64,000 bases of DNA. Source: Pantoea sp. RIT-PI-b (GTDB lineage Bacteria; Pseudomonadota; Gammaproteobacteria; Enterobacterales; Enterobacteriaceae). This document shows positions 1-13,393 of this stretch, piece after piece. Below the pieces are notes generated by a model. The model ran no database searches, was not told where the DNA came from, and saw only the letters and a program-made list of their open reading frames with translations. The stretch's first letter is position 1, and every line of letters starts with the position of its first letter. Location: assembly GCF_001187905.1 (NCBI RefSeq), contig NZ_LGIS01000030.1, positions 310,001 through 374,000 of the forward strand. The letters are read 5' to 3'. A program made the position numbers and the translations under genes.

Positions 1-890
1 CTGGTATCGAGAATCGCGACCACTTCCTGCTGCTCAGCGTTCAATGGCCCGGCGACCTGATCGGCCAGCAGCTCAGTGCCTTCCCGCAGGCTGGCAAGCG
101 GTGTTTTCAGCTCATGCGACAGGTGACGCAGAAACTCATGGCGCTGCTCTTCCAGCCAGCTCAGACGTTCACTCAACCAAACGATGCGCTGTCCCAGCGA
201 GCGAATTTCACGTGGGCCGCGAAAGCTGCCGCTATCGCCCAGCGATTTGCCCTCGCCTAAGCGATTGATCATGCGCTCAACGCGTTTTACCGGACCAATA
301 ATCATGCCAGTGAACAGCAAAACCAGCACCAGACTGATCAGGAACAGAATGAGCGCCTGCCAGCCAAAAAACTGGCCGCGATCGGCAATTTCACGTTGCA
401 GTTGTAGGCCGCGCGAAAACACCACTTCGCGCGTTGCCTGCACCATTTGCGTATTGGTATCGGAAAAACGCTCCAGCGCGCTGGCAGCTTGTGCTTGCGG
501 ATTACCATTATCGCACTTTACCTGCTGCAGCTGCGGCAAGGTGGTTTGCAGCACTTTGAAGGAGGGCAGATCGGGCAAGCTGGCTGCGTGGCTGCTGAGC
601 ATTTGACCGTAGCGCGTCCACTGCGTTTGATACAGTTTGGCCAGCGACGCATCGCCTAATACGCAGTATTGACGATAGCTTCGCTCCAGCTCCAGCGCGG
701 TGCGCGCCATCGCTTCACTGCGCCGTACATCGGTAAAGGTATTGCGATTGGTATCTGCCGCCTGGTTGCTCAGCGCCGAAAGGCTTTCCCATGCTTGCCA
801 TGCCAGCACCAGTAACGGCAGCAGCACCAGCAGAAAGGCCATTAAGACTAACTGTCGCAGGGATCGGGGAAACAGACGCCATTTATTCAC
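1..890 (-). CDS. glrK: Sensor histidine kinase GlrK (QseE), 5' part only; gene runs off the left window edge
   Basis: Inner-membrane sensor kinase that phosphorylates the sigma54 activator GlrR. Reading leftward, a GTG at 890-888 preceded by AAGGA opens a frame with no stop to base 1 (296 codons visible). The product has an N-terminal membrane segment (about residues 11-32), a periplasmic region, a second membrane segment (about 170-190), a HAMP-like linker and the dimerisation/phosphoacceptor motif RHEFLRHLSHELKTPLASL, with the phospho-histidine at residue 259. The ATP-binding domain lies outside the window. It sits beside glmY and purL as in E. coli, where glrK-qseG-glrR-glnB follow. The GTG start is chosen for its ribosome site and the fit of the first membrane helix. 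Confidence 0.93.
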   Translation of the reverse strand, partial: MNKWRLFPRSLRQLVLMAFLLVLLPLLVLAWQAWESLSALSNQAADTNRNTFTDVRRSEAMARTALELERSYRQYCVLGDASLAKLYQTQWTRYGQMLSSHAASLPDLPSFKVLQTTLPQLQQVKCDNGNPQAQAASALERFSDTNTQMVQATREVVFSRGLQLQREIADRGQFFGWQALILFLISLVLVLLFTGMIIGPVKRVERMINRLGEGKSLGDSGSFRGPREIRSLGQRIVWLSERLSWLEEQRHEFLRHLSHELKTPLASLREGTELLADQVAGPLNAEQQEVVAILDT

Positions 891-960
891 AACCGCGCTT
901 CCTTAAATATGAGCTGCAGGCATGCTAGCGAAGTATCAAAACGGAAGAAAGGAGAGATAT

Positions 961-988
961 GAAAACGGCAGGCCTTTTGGCCTGCCGT
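961..988 (-). terminator. Rho-independent terminator of glmY
   Basis: The inverted repeat ACGGCAGGCC-tttt-GGCCTGCCGT (965-988) is followed leftward by TTTTC. The stem is strong and the T run short. Confidence 0.75.
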
Positions 989-1177
989 GAGAGCGACGCC
1001 GCAGCATCGCTTGCAAAATAGGTGGAGCCTAACTCAACGTTGCGTCCGATGCTTGATAACGTTGCAAAGCAAGCGATTATCGGTGAGGTGGACGACAGGC
1101 TCCGTTTGGTGCGTCATTCAGTTTTTATGAGCTCTGCCGCGAAAAGCGGGGCAATCATAAACAGGCGAATGAGCCAC
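961..1177 (-). ncRNA. glmY: GlmY small RNA
   Basis: GlmY is the decoy sRNA that sequesters RapZ and thereby protects GlmZ, raising glmS expression when glucosamine-6-phosphate is low. It lies between purL and glrK as in E. coli and is transcribed leftward. The predicted 5' end (GTGGCTCATTCGCC, from 1177) closely resembles the E. coli RNA as I recall it. A first stem (TTTATGA...TCATAAA enclosing a CCGC/GCGG hairpin) follows, and a strong hairpin with a short T run closes it at 988-961. Predicted length is about 217 nt, somewhat longer than the 184-nt E. coli transcript. The ends are inferred from promoter and terminator, not mapped. Confidence 0.88.
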
Positions 1178-1183
1178 GCAGAA

Positions 1184-1204
1184 AGTATAGCAAGTATCAT
1201 GCCA
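1184..1204 (-). promoter_or_regulatory. Overlapping sigma54 and sigma70 promoters of glmY
   Basis: On the minus strand TGGCAT-GATAC-TTGCT (1204-1189) fits the sigma54 -24/-12 consensus with correct GG-to-GC spacing. TATACT (1189-1184) overlaps its downstream end and serves as a sigma70 -10. Both predict initiation at about 1177. The same overlapping arrangement is known for glmY in enterobacteria. Confidence 0.85.
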
Positions 1205-1337
1205 ATAAATAAATAGTGTTTATTATCAGAGGAATGCCAGATAGAAGGCGAAGACAGGAAGGAAAGCGGACCGGACGGTCAGGGAAAAGTGTCGCTGATT
1301 AGCAACGGGTTTAGAGCGCTAACTTCCTTGCATTACA

Positions 1338-1403
1338 AATCAACGATTTAAATGTCACCTTTTGACGACAGTATAAAGTCAGGATTGTCGCCTTTTTCCG
1401 ACA
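1338..1403 (-). promoter_or_regulatory. Two GlrR activator sites and an IHF site upstream of glmY
   Basis: Two perfect TGTC-N10-GACA elements lie at 1353-1370 and 1386-1403, exactly 33 bp (about three helical turns) apart. This is the GlrR (YfhA) binding pattern. A perfect IHF consensus WATCAA-N4-TTR (AATCAACGATTTA) lies at 1338-1350, between the activator sites and the sigma54 promoter, where DNA bending would be needed. GlrR would be phosphorylated by the GlrK encoded next door. Confidence 0.82.
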
Positions 1404-1431
1404 GCTTGCATACTTGTGCGGTTTTTAGCCA

Positions 1432-1511
1432 GGTCGCCATTAATGGCGACCCTACAAAAAAAATAAAGGCCGCGGTTAGGCGGCCTTGTAAGGTGCGCAT
1501 TGATGCGCACC
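1432..1511. repeat. Paired palindromic (BIME-like) repeat, copy 1
   Basis: Palindrome GGTCGCCATTAATGGCGACC (1432-1451, with a flanking GTAGG on the minus strand) is followed by GTAAGGTGCGCATTGATGCG continuing to a second palindrome (1488-1511) in the opposite orientation. The same pair recurs at 36423-36487 and 42169-42236. Here the purL terminator lies between the two palindromes. Confidence 0.75.
1455..1487 (-). terminator. Rho-independent terminator of purL
   Basis: Stem AAGGCCGC/GCGGCCTT (1466-1473 with 1480-1487), six-base loop, followed leftward by a T-rich run (TATTTTTTTTG). It lies about 50 bp beyond the purL stop codon. Confidence 0.88.
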
Positions 1512-1535
1512 AGCATAACAACTCAAGATTAACGC

Positions 1536-4500
1536 TTAGCCCAACTGCTTACGCGCATTACGGAAGATACGCATCCACGGGCTATCTTCGCCCCACTCTG
1601 CCGGATGCCACGAGTTGCTGACGGTACGGAACACGCGCTCTGGGTGCGGCATCATAATGGTGACGCGACCGCTTTCGTTAGTTACCGCAGTGATGCCGTT
1701 TGGTGAGCCATTCGGGTTTGCCGGATAGCTTTCCGTCACTTTGCCGAAGTTATCGACGAAGCGCAGCGCTACCAGACCTTTGCTCTCCAGCTGCGCCAGA
1801 TGCGCACCGTCACGCACTTCGACAAAACCTTCGCCGTGCGATACCGCGATTGGCATATGCGAGCCTGCCATGCCCTCCAGCAACAGCGACGGGCTCGCCG
1901 CCACTTCGACCAGGCTGAAACGCGCTTCGAAACGCTCGGACTGGTTACGCACAAAGCGTGGCCACAGTTCGCTGCCTGGAATCAATTCACGCAGGTTCGA
2001 CATCATCTGGCAGCCGTTACACACGCCCAGCGCCAGCGTTTGTGGACGATGGAAGAAGTTCTCAAACTCATCACGTACGCGGCCGTTGAACAGGATCGAT
2101 TTCGCCCAACCTTCACCGGCGCCCAGCACGTCACCGTATGAGAAGCCACCACACGCAACCAGTGCCTGGAACTCTTCCAGACCGCGACGACCGGCCAGCA
2201 GATCGCTCATGTGTACGTCAACTGCAGTAAAGCCAGCGCGATGGAAGGCAGCCGCCATCTCCACGTGGGAGTTCACACCCTGCTCACGCAGCACCGCCAC
2301 ACGCGGACGTGCGCCAGTGGCGATCATCGGTGCCGCCACATCCTCTTCTGGCTTGAAGGTCAGATGGACGTTCAGACCAGGATCGTTATCGTCTTTCTTC
2401 GCTTCATGCTCCTGATCGGCACAGGCTGGGTTATCACGCAGACGCTGCATCTGCCAGGTGGTTTCTGCCCACCAGGTACGCAGCGTGGTGCGGCTTTCGC
2501 TGTACACCGTACTGTCGCCAGAACGGATCACGAAGCGGTCGCCCGGCAGCGCTTTACCCATCACATGCACATTAGCGCTCAGGCCGTGATCGGCGAATAC
2601 TTTCTCCACTGCCACGCGATCTGCTGCGTTGATTTGCAGCACCGCGCCCAGCTCTTCGGTGAACAGCGCTGCCAATGCATCACTGCCCAACGCGGCGATA
2701 TCGGCTTCGATACCGCAGTGACCGGTAAAGGCCATCTCCGCCAGCGTGACCAACAGGCCGCCGTCAGAACGGTCGTGATAGGCCAGCAGTTTCTGCTCGG
2801 CCACCAGCGCCTGAATAGCGTTAAAGAAGCCCGCCAGCTGCGTAGCATCACGCACGTCGGCAGGCTTGTCACCGAGTTGACGATAAACCTGTGACAGCGC
2901 GGTAGCACCCAGCGTGTTAGCGCCGTTACCCAGATCCACCAGCAGCAGCAGGTTATCTTGATCGGCCTGCAGCTGCGGCGTAACGGTGCGACGTACATCC
3001 TCAACGCGCGCAAACGCGGTAATCACCAACGACAGCGGCGAGGTCATTTCACGCTGCTCGGTGCCTTGCTGCCAGCGGGTTTTCATCGACATCGAGTCTT
3101 TACCGACGGGAATCGTGATGCCCAGCGCCGGACACAGCTCTTCACCTACCGCTTTAACGGCGGCGTACAAACCAGCATCTTCGCCTGGGTGGCCGGCGGC
3201 GGCCATCCAGTTCGCGGAGAGCTTGACGCGCTGCAGCGAACCAATTGAGGTCGCTGCGATGTTGGTCAGCGCTTCACCCACCGCGAGGCGACCGGAAGCG
3301 GCGAAGTCGAGCAACGCGACTGGCGCGCGTTCGCCGAGAGAGAACGCTTCACCGTGATAGCTATCCAGGCTGGCCGTGGTGACGGCGCAGTTCGCGACCG
3401 GAATTTGCCACGGACCGACCATCTGATCGCGCGCGACCATGCCGGTTACGCTGCGATCGCCAATGGTGATCAGGAAGGTTTTTTCCGCCACGGTTGGCAA
3501 ATGCAGCACACGATTCACCGCATCAGCAACGGTAATCCCGTCGCGCTGCAGGGCATCGCCTTTGGCTTGCTGGCTGGCAACATCACGCGTCATCTTCGGC
3601 GTTTTGCCCAGCAGCACGTCGAGTGGCATGTCGATTGGCTTATTGTCGAAATGGCTGTCGGCGAGGTTCAGATGCAGCTCTTCAGTCGCTTCACCAATCA
3701 CCGCATAAGGCGCGCGTTCACGCTGGCACAACTCATCGAACAGCGCCAGTTTCTCAGGCGCCACCGCCAGCACATAACGTTCCTGTGATTCGTTACACCA
3801 CACTTCCAGCGGGCTCATGCCCGGCTCGTCGCTCAGGATGTCACGCAGGTTAAAGTTGCCGCCGCGGTTACCATCACTTACCAGCTCTGGCATCGCGTTC
3901 GAGAGACCGCCCGCGCCCACGTCATGGATAAACAGAATCGGGTTGGCTTCGCCCAGCTGCCAGCAGCGGTCGATCACTTCCTGACAGCGACGTTCCATCT
4001 CTGGGTTGTCGCGCTGTACTGAAGCAAAGTCGAGATCGGCATCCGATTGGCCGGAAGCCATCGACGAAGCGGCACCGCCGCCCAGACCGATGTTCATCGC
4101 CGGGCCACCCAGCACGATCAGTTTGGCCCCCACCACAATCTCGCCTTTCTGCACGTGATCGGCACGAATGTTACCGATGCCGCCCGCCAGCATAATCGGC
4201 TTATGGTAGCCGCGCAGCTCCACACCATTGTGGCTGTTGACGCGCTCTTCATAGGTACGGAAGTAGCCATTCAGGGCAGGTCGACCAAATTCGTTGTTAA
4301 ATGCCGCGCCGCCCAGCGGGCCTTCGGTCATGATGTCTAAGGCGGTGACAATACGATCCGGCTTACCGAAATCCTCTTCCCACGGCTGTTCGAAGCCTGG
4401 AATGCGCAGGTTCGATACCGAGAAACCGACCAGACCGGCTTTTGGCTTCGCACCACGTCCGGTTGCGCCTTCATCACGAATTTCACCACCAGAACCGGTC

Positions 4501-5426
4501 GCAGCACCCGGCCATGGCGAAATAGCGGTTGGGTGGTTATGGGTTTCCACTTTCATCAGGATATGCGCTTCTTCCTGATGGAATTCATATTCGCCCTTCT
4601 GCGCATCTGCGTAGAAGCGGCCAACCTCGGAACCTTCCATCACTGCGGCGTTGTCTTTATACGCCGACAGCACGTGCTCAGGATTATGTTCAAAGGTGTT
4701 TTTGATCATTTTAAACAGCGACTTCGGCTGCTTTTCGCCGTCGATAATCCAGTCGGCGTTGAAGATTTTGTGACGACAGTGCTCAGAGTTTGCCTGCGCA
4801 AACATATAGAGCTCGATGTCGTTTGGATTACGCCCCAGCTTGGTAAAGGCATCAAGCAGGTAATCGATCTCATCATCGGCCAGCGCCAGGCCCAGCGTGG
4901 CATTGGCCTGCTCCAGCGCGCTGCGACCTGCGCCCAGCACGTCGATGCTTTTGAGCGGCTGCGGCTGATGATGGGCAAACAGCTGCTGCGCATCGCTGAG
5001 GTCAGCGAACACGGTTTCCATCATGCGGTCATGCAGCAGGCTGGCAAGTTGCTGCCACTGCGCTTCCGTCAGCTCAGGGGCCTGCACATAGAAAGCCATG
5101 CCGCGCTCAAGGCGTAACACCTGTGGCAGATCGCAGTTGTGCGCGATATCGGTGGCTTTCGAGGACCACGGAGAGATAGTGCCGGGACGCGGCGTTACCA
5201 GCAACAGACGCCCTTGTGGCGCATGTTCGGCGAGAGAAGGACCGTATTTCAGCAGACGTTGCAGGCGGGCGTGCTCATCCGCGCTGAGCGGTGCGCTGAC
5301 ACCGGCAAAATGGACGTACTCGGCGTAAATATCACTCACCGGAAGGTGAGCGTCCTGAAAGCGGGTCAGCAGTTTGTTTACACGAAATGCCGACAGAGCG
5401 GGCGAACCACGCAGAATTTCCATCAT
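1536..5426 (-). CDS. purL: Phosphoribosylformylglycinamidine synthase
   Basis: Fourth step of de novo purine synthesis: FGAR + glutamine + ATP to FGAM. At 1296 residues this is the large single-chain PurL of Gammaproteobacteria (E. coli 1295). It contains the N-terminal PurS-like region, the two AIRS-type ATP-binding halves (for example [21 protein letters not shown] and VETHNHP) and a C-terminal class-I glutaminase with the nucleophile in GVCNGCQMM (about residue 1136) and the catalytic MPHPERVFR segment near the end. The start [14 protein letters not shown] matches E. coli. It is monocistronic, with a PurR-controlled promoter upstream and a terminator downstream. Confidence 0.98.
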   Translation of the reverse strand: MMEILRGSPALSAFRVNKLLTRFQDAHLPVSDIYAEYVHFAGVSAPLSADEHARLQRLLKYGPSLAEHAPQGRLLLVTPRPGTISPWSSKATDIAHNCDLPQVLRLERGMAFYVQAPELTEAQWQQLASLLHDRMMETVFADLSDAQQLFAHHQPQPLKSIDVLGAGRSALEQANATLGLALADDEIDYLLDAFTKLGRNPNDIELYMFAQANSEHCRHKIFNADWIIDGEKQPKSLFKMIKNTFEHNPEHVLSAYKDNAAVMEGSEVGRFYADAQKGEYEFHQEEAHILMKVETHNHPTAISPWPGAATGSGGEIRDEGATGRGAKPKAGLVGFSVSNLRIPGFEQPWEEDFGKPDRIVTALDIMTEGPLGGAAFNNEFGRPALNGYFRTYEERVNSHNGVELRGYHKPIMLAGGIGNIRADHVQKGEIVVGAKLIVLGGPAMNIGLGGGAASSMASGQSDADLDFASVQRDNPEMERRCQEVIDRCWQLGEANPILFIHDVGAGGLSNAMPELVSDGNRGGNFNLRDILSDEPGMSPLEVWCNESQERYVLAVAPEKLALFDELCQRERAPYAVIGEATEELHLNLADSHFDNKPIDMPLDVLLGKTPKMTRDVASQQAKGDALQRDGITVADAVNRVLHLPTVAEKTFLITIGDRSVTGMVARDQMVGPWQIPVANCAVTTASLDSYHGEAFSLGERAPVALLDFAASGRLAVGEALTNIAATSIGSLQRVKLSANWMAAAGHPGEDAGLYAAVKAVGEELCPALGITIPVGKDSMSMKTRWQQGTEQREMTSPLSLVITAFARVEDVRRTVTPQLQADQDNLLLLVDLGNGANTLGATALSQVYRQLGDKPADVRDATQLAGFFNAIQALVAEQKLLAYHDRSDGGLLVTLAEMAFTGHCGIEADIAALGSDALAALFTEELGAVLQINAADRVAVEKVFADHGLSANVHVMGKALPGDRFVIRSGDSTVYSESRTTLRTWWAETTWQMQRLRDNPACADQEHEAKKDDNDPGLNVHLTFKPEEDVAAPMIATGARPRVAVLREQGVNSHVEMAAAFHRAGFTAVDVHMSDLLAGRRGLEEFQALVACGGFSYGDVLGAGEGWAKSILFNGRVRDEFENFFHRPQTLALGVCNGCQMMSNLRELIPGSELWPRFVRNQSERFEARFSLVEVAASPSLLLEGMAGSHMPIAVSHGEGFVEVRDGAHLAQLESKGLVALRFVDNFGKVTESYPANPNGSPNGITAVTNESGRVTIMMPHPERVFRTVSNSWHPAEWGEDSPWMRIFRNARKQLG

Positions 5427-5493
5427 TAAAGATCTCTCGTCTTTGAAGTGCCGGGCGACGCTTCATTGGGCGCAACAGGGGAAAACGGGCGGT

Positions 5494-5532
5494 ATTATAG
5501 AGAAACAGCACGGGATACGAAACCGTTTGCGC
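5494..5532 (-). promoter_or_regulatory. purL promoter with overlapping PurR operator
   Basis: The minus strand shows -35 TTTCGT (5522-5517), a 17-bp spacer and a perfect -10 TATAAT (5499-5494). The 16-bp PurR box GCGCAAACGGTTTCGT (5532-5517) overlaps the -35 and differs from the E. coli purL operator, as I recall it, by one base. Purine excess (hypoxanthine/guanine with PurR) should repress. Confidence 0.88.
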
Positions 5533-5696
5533 ATAAATTCTGGCACCTGGCGTTTGGCTGAATTTTGCACAATTCTTGCTATAAAAGTTGCCCTGCCCCT
5601 TTTTGTTGCGCAAAATGCCCCTCGCTCTGGGAGTTAAAACAACATAAATACTGCCTTTAAAAGACAGAGGCCTGTGAGCCATTACGAGACAACTAT

Positions 5697-8349
<2,653 letters not shown>

Positions 8350-8565
8350 ACAACACTCCTTCTCTATCCTTCGTGGTTTCTGCACTACAGTGTAGCCAGC
8401 TTCAGCGTTTGGGGCGAAAGCTGCTATTTTTAATTCCAATGACTACAATGCCAGCTGAATAGTTTATTCTCTGTGCCCGCGCGCTGTCATCTGGCGGCAA
8501 TCGCCCGACATCCTGCGCGTAACCGCACTACGCTCTATCTGGAAAGATGAATTAAGGATCGAACA

Positions 8566-9405
8566 ATGAGTTCATTGCTGCGCATTCGCCAACTTTATCC
8601 TCGACTGGCGCTAAATGAGCGTCGCCTGGCGGATTTTTTGCTGTCGCAGCCGGACCGTGCACGGCATCTGAGTTCACAAAAACTGGCTGAGGAGTCGGGT
8701 GTCAGCCAGTCAAGCGTGGTGAAATTTGCCCAGAAGCTGGGCTATAAAGGCTTCCCGGCGCTGAAGCTGGCGCTGAGCGAATCAATGGCCGATCGCGATG
8801 CTATTACCGTGCATAACCATATTCTTAGCGATGACCCACTCAAAGTGGTGGGTGAAAAGCTGCTGACGGAAAAGATCTCGGCGATCCGCGCCACGCTGGA
8901 TATCAATAGCGAAGAGAAGCTGCTGCAAACCTTACAGCTGCTGAAAAATGCCAACCGTATTCTTCTGGTCGGCATCGGTGCATCGGGTTTGGTGGCGAAA
9001 GATTTCTCATGGAAACTGATGAAAATCGGCATTAACGCGGTGGCGGAGCAGGATATGCATGCGCTGCTGGCCAGCGTGCAGGCGATGGCGCCGGGCGATG
9101 TGTTGCTGGCGATCTCCTACACCGGCGAACGTCGCGAAATCAATCTGGCGGCGCAGGAAGCGGCGCAGGTTGGCGCCGATGTGCTGGCTTTTACTGGCTT
9201 CACGCCGAATGCCCTGCAGCAGTGTGCGACGGTTTGTCTCTATACCGTAGCGGAAGAGCAGAGCACGCGCAGTGCGGCAATTTCATCAACCAGTGCGCAA
9301 CTGGCACTCACCGATTTGCTGTTTATGGCGCTGGTGCAGAACGATCCGGAACGCGCATCCAGCCATATTCGTCACAGCGAAGAGTTGGTGAAAAAGCTGG
9401 TCTGA
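8566..9405 (+). CDS. yfhH: MurR/RpiR-family transcriptional regulator YfhH
   Basis: The N-terminal helix-turn-helix of RpiR type (about 1-77, including QKLAEESGVSQSSVVKFAQKLGYKGFPALKLAL) is followed by a sugar-isomerase (SIS) phosphosugar-sensing domain (about 120-250, GIGASG and AISYTGERRE). The protein closely resembles E. coli YfhH and occupies the same position between pgpC and yfhL. The ligand and targets are not known to me. MurR-like paralogues sense MurNAc-6-phosphate, so a cell-wall sugar is possible but unproven. Confidence 0.93.
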   Translation: MSSLLRIRQLYPRLALNERRLADFLLSQPDRARHLSSQKLAEESGVSQSSVVKFAQKLGYKGFPALKLALSESMADRDAITVHNHILSDDPLKVVGEKLLTEKISAIRATLDINSEEKLLQTLQLLKNANRILLVGIGASGLVAKDFSWKLMKIGINAVAEQDMHALLASVQAMAPGDVLLAISYTGERREINLAAQEAAQVGADVLAFTGFTPNALQQCATVCLYTVAEEQSTRSAAISSTSAQLALTDLLFMALVQNDPERASSHIRHSEELVKKLV

Positions 9406-9413
9406 TGAGATGA

Positions 9414-9438
9414 GGCGCGTATAATACCCGCGCCTTTT
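9414..9438 (+). terminator. Hairpin between yfhH and yfhL, with a TATAAT in the loop
   Basis: GGCGCG-tataataccc-GCGCC followed by TTTTC looks like a rho-independent terminator for yfhH. The loop reads TATAAT (9420-9425), which could alternatively be the -10 of yfhL, although no good -35 is seen 17 bp upstream. The two readings are not exclusive. Confidence 0.5.
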
Positions 9439-9460
9439 CTGCTGTTATTGGATTTCCGCT

Positions 9461-9709
9461 ATGGCCCTGTTCATCACCACCAAATGCATCAATTGCGATA
9501 TGTGCGAACCTGAATGCCCAAACCAGGCAATCAGTTTAGGCGACGCGATCTATGAGATTGATGTCGACCGCTGCACTGAGTGCGTGGGCCATTATGATGT
9601 GCCGACCTGCCAAAGCGTCTGCCCGATTGATAACACCATTATTGCGGATCCACAGCACCTGGAGAGTCGTGAGGCGCTGTGGGAGAAGTTTGTGGTGTTG
9701 CACCCTTAA
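9461..9709 (+). CDS. yfhL: 2[4Fe-4S] ferredoxin YfhL
   Basis: An 82-residue bacterial ferredoxin of the Alvin type with two cluster-binding motifs: [11 protein letters not shown] near the N terminus and [18 protein letters not shown], with the long insertion typical of this group. It acts as a low-potential electron carrier in the cytoplasm; the physiological partner is not established. Its stop codon overlaps that of convergent acpS by 4 bp. Confidence 0.96.
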   Translation: MALFITTKCINCDMCEPECPNQAISLGDAIYEIDVDRCTECVGHYDVPTCQSVCPIDNTIIADPQHLESREALWEKFVVLHP

Positions 9710-10086
9710 TTCTCGATAATCACCGTCGCGCAAGCGTAGTGGCGTTCATCCGCTAACGTCACATGCACGTGCTGCACGCCGAGCTGGCTGGCAATCACTT
9801 TCGCCTGCTCAAAGAAACGTAATCCCGGCTTACCCAGCGCATCGTTGTACACTTCAAACTGATTGAACGCCAGGCCACCGCGAATGCCGGTGCCAAACGC
9901 TTTCGCTGCCGCCTCTTTCACCGCAAAGCGTTTAGCAAGAAAGCGCACCGGTTGCTGGTGCGCCTGATATTGCTGCCACTCGGCTTCGCTCAATACGCGG
10001 CGCGCCAGGCGATCGCCGGAGCGCTCAATCACGCCCGCAATGCGCTCGATCTCTACGATGTCGCTGCCGAGTCCGAGAATCGCCAT
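9706..10086 (-). CDS. acpS: Holo-[acyl-carrier-protein] synthase
   Basis: Transfers 4'-phosphopantetheine from CoA to apo-ACP. The 126-residue protein shows the Mg2+-binding [11 protein letters not shown] motif near the N terminus and [14 protein letters not shown] (about 55-68). It is last in the rnc-era-recO-pdxJ-acpS series and its ATG overlaps the pdxJ stop by one base, implying translational coupling. Confidence 0.97.
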   Translation of the reverse strand: MAILGLGSDIVEIERIAGVIERSGDRLARRVLSEAEWQQYQAHQQPVRFLAKRFAVKEAAAKAFGTGIRGGLAFNQFEVYNDALGKPGLRFFEQAKVIASQLGVQHVHVTLADERHYACATVIIEN

Positions 10087-10817
10087 TAGCGACGCGCTTC
10101 CCGCATCAGCTGCTTCATTTCACTGACCGCATCGGCCAGGCCGCTGAACAGTGCGCGACCAATAATCGCATGGCCGATATTCAGTTCGTGCATTTCCGGC
10201 AGTTCAGCAATCGGCTGCACGTTGTGGTAGGTCAAACCGTGGCCAGCATTCACTTTCAGGCCAAGGCTGGCGGCGAAAGTCGCGGCTTTACGAATGCGCG
10301 ACAGTTCAGCCTGGCGCGCCAGACCTTCAGGCGCTTCGGCGTAGGCGCCGGTGTGAATTTCAATATAGGGTGCGCCGCTGGCAACGGCGGCTTCAATCTG
10401 GCGATGATCGGCATCGATAAACAGTGAAACCAGGATGCCGGCGTCGCTCAGCAGGCGCACCGCGGCGTTAATTTTATCCTGCTGACCGGCTACATCCAGC
10501 CCACCTTCAGTGGTCACTTCCTGACGCTTTTCCGGCACCAGGCAAACGAAGTGAGGTTTGATTTCGCAGGCGATGTCGATCATCTCGTCCGTGACCGCCA
10601 TCTCCAGATTCATGCGCGTCTGAATGGTGTCACGCAGAATGCGTACATCGCGGTCAGTAATGTGGCGGCGATCTTCACGCAAATGCACGGTAATGCCGTC
10701 GGCACCGGCCTGCTCGGCAACAAACGCAGCCTGCACCGGATCGGGATAGTTTGTGCCACGTGCGTTACGTACGGTGGCAATGTGGTCAATGTTGACGCCT
10801 AACAGCAACTCAGCCAT
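10086..10817 (-). CDS. pdxJ: Pyridoxine 5'-phosphate synthase
   Basis: Condenses 1-deoxy-xylulose-5-phosphate with 3-amino-2-oxopropyl phosphate, the ring-closing step of DXP-dependent vitamin B6 synthesis. The 243-residue TIM barrel has the conserved [16 protein letters not shown] start, the HLREDRRHI segment and the phosphate-binding GHGLTY...[12 protein letters not shown] end. It lies between recO (70 bp gap) and acpS (1-bp overlap), the standard enterobacterial context. Confidence 0.97.
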   Translation of the reverse strand: MAELLLGVNIDHIATVRNARGTNYPDPVQAAFVAEQAGADGITVHLREDRRHITDRDVRILRDTIQTRMNLEMAVTDEMIDIACEIKPHFVCLVPEKRQEVTTEGGLDVAGQQDKINAAVRLLSDAGILVSLFIDADHRQIEAAVASGAPYIEIHTGAYAEAPEGLARQAELSRIRKAATFAASLGLKVNAGHGLTYHNVQPIAELPEMHELNIGHAIIGRALFSGLADAVSEMKQLMREARR

Positions 10818-10887
10818 GACAATCCTTAAATGTGTTCAGTGTGTTTGCAGTGTACTGCGCTGAATATATCAGGCGGTACGACCAGCG

Positions 10888-11616
10888 CTAGTCGTTTGCC
10901 ACATCGGGTCTCTTTTTTGGCACGAACTGGCGAAACAGTTCCTGGCTCTTCAGCGGTTTGCCGCCCAGATAGGGCTTCAGCGCCATCCGCGTAAAGCGTT
11001 TGGCGGCGCGCAAAGTATCGGCATCGGGGAATTCACGTTCCCATAGCGCACGCAGTTGGCGGCCAGTAAAGCTGCGCTGATTGACCACCAGGCTGGCGAT
11101 AAAGCCCTTCTCTTCGCGGTAGCTGTAGGTCATGCCATCGGCAACCTCTTCGCCGCTGCCGGCACAATGCAGGAAATCGACGCCATAGCCGAGATGACCC
11201 AGCAGCGCCAGCTCAAAACGACGCAGCGCCGGTTCAGGCGAGCCGTTGCCTGCTGCCAGCGTTTGGATGCAATTCAGGTAATCGAAGAACATGTCCGAGA
11301 AGGGGATTTGCTGCTCCAGCACGCGCGACAGCAGTTCATTGACGTACAGCCCGCAGTAGAGCGTGATGCCGCTGAGCGGCAATGCCAATGAAACGGCTTC
11401 GGCATTACGCAGCGTTTTGACGTCGCCACGACCGCCCCAGCGCACCAGCAGCGGCGTGAAGGGTTGTAGCGCACCTTTCAGTTGGGAGCGGCGCGAACGG
11501 GCGCCTTTGGCAAGGACGCGGACGCGCCCTTCGCTTTCGCTGAACAGATCGAGGAGCAGGCTGGTTTCGCTATAAGGGCGACTATGCAGCACAAAGGCGC
11601 GTTGCCAGCCTTCCAT
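10888..11616 (-). CDS. recO: DNA repair protein RecO
   Basis: RecF-pathway mediator that anneals SSB-coated DNA and helps load RecA at gaps. It has 242 residues, the E. coli length. The N-terminal OB-fold ([25 protein letters not shown]) is followed by a helical C-terminal domain. As in E. coli, the four-cysteine zinc motif found in other bacterial RecO proteins is missing. Only 3 bp separate it from era. Confidence 0.96.
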   Translation of the reverse strand: MEGWQRAFVLHSRPYSETSLLLDLFSESEGRVRVLAKGARSRRSQLKGALQPFTPLLVRWGGRGDVKTLRNAEAVSLALPLSGITLYCGLYVNELLSRVLEQQIPFSDMFFDYLNCIQTLAAGNGSPEPALRRFELALLGHLGYGVDFLHCAGSGEEVADGMTYSYREEKGFIASLVVNQRSFTGRQLRALWEREFPDADTLRAAKRFTRMALKPYLGGKPLKSQELFRQFVPKKRPDVAND

Positions 11617-11619
11617 CGA

Positions 11620-12525
11620 TTACCCTTCGTCAGAGTAACCTAAGCTGCGCAGCGCACGTTCATCGTCCGCCCAGCCAGATTTCACTTTAACCCACAGTTC
11701 AAGATGCACTTTCGCCTCAAACATCTCTTCCATGTCTTTACGCGATTCAATGCCGATAGTTTTGATCTTGGCGCCTTTATTGCCGATGACCATCTTCTTC
11801 TGGCCTTCGCGCTCAACGAGGATCAGGCCATTGATGTCATAACCGCCGCGCTCGTTAGAAACAAACTGCTCAATTTCTACGGTGACGGAATAAGGCAGCT
11901 CGGCGCCAAGGAAGCGCATCAATTTTTCACGGATGATCTCAGATGCCATAAAGCGCTGCGAGCGGTCGGTGACATAATCTTCTGGGAAATGATGCTCAGA
12001 TTTTGGCAAGCATTTGCGCGCAATCGCCGCAATAGCGTCAACATTTTTGCCGCTTTCCGCAGAGATCGGTACGATTTCGAGGAAGTTCATCTGCTGGCTG
12101 AGGAACTGCAGATGGGGCAACAGGATGCTCTTATCCTGAATGTTGTCGACTTTATTGATCGCCAATACCACAGGAACTTTGTTATCCCGCAGCTTGTTAA
12201 GCACCATCTCGTCGTCTGGCGTCCAGCGCGTGCCTTCAACCACAAAGATCACCAGCTCAACATCACCGATGGAGCTGCTGGCCGCGCGGTTCATCAAGCG
12301 GTTGATAGCCCGCTTCTCTTCCATATGCAGCCCTGGCGTATCCACGTAGATCGCCTGATAAGCGCCTTCGGTGTGGATGCCCATAATACGGTGACGCGTG
12401 GTTTGCGGTTTGCGTGAAGTGATCGACACCTTCTGCCCCAGTAACTGGTTCAGCAAAGTGGATTTACCGACGTTTGGTCGGCCTACAATCGCGACAAAGC
12501 CGCTATATGTTTCGAGTTCGCTCAT
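11620..12525 (-). CDS. era: GTPase Era
   Basis: Essential Ras-like GTPase with a KH domain that binds the 3' end of 16S rRNA and checks 30S assembly. G1 GRPNVGKS is at 15-22, the DTPG switch and NKVD (G4) follow, and the C-terminal KH domain contains the [11 protein letters not shown] loop. At 301 residues it is the usual length. It sits 49 bp after rnc in the classic rnc-era operon. Confidence 0.98.
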   Translation of the reverse strand: MSELETYSGFVAIVGRPNVGKSTLLNQLLGQKVSITSRKPQTTRHRIMGIHTEGAYQAIYVDTPGLHMEEKRAINRLMNRAASSSIGDVELVIFVVEGTRWTPDDEMVLNKLRDNKVPVVLAINKVDNIQDKSILLPHLQFLSQQMNFLEIVPISAESGKNVDAIAAIARKCLPKSEHHFPEDYVTDRSQRFMASEIIREKLMRFLGAELPYSVTVEIEQFVSNERGGYDINGLILVEREGQKKMVIGNKGAKIKTIGIESRKDMEEMFEAKVHLELWVKVKSGWADDERALRSLGYSDEG

Positions 12526-12574
12526 TCGAGTCCTGACTTGGGCAGCGCCGCTTTCGACGCTGCGATGTGACTAT

Positions 12575-13390
<816 letters not shown>

Positions 13391-13393
13391 TTA

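Noticed and set aside
1022-1216. 64-codon plus-strand frame
   Set aside because: It is antisense to the GlmY sRNA gene and its promoter and shows no coding signature.
1352-1621. 89-codon plus-strand frame
   Set aside because: It crosses the GlrR sites, the paired palindrome, the purL terminator and the purL end, so it is chance.
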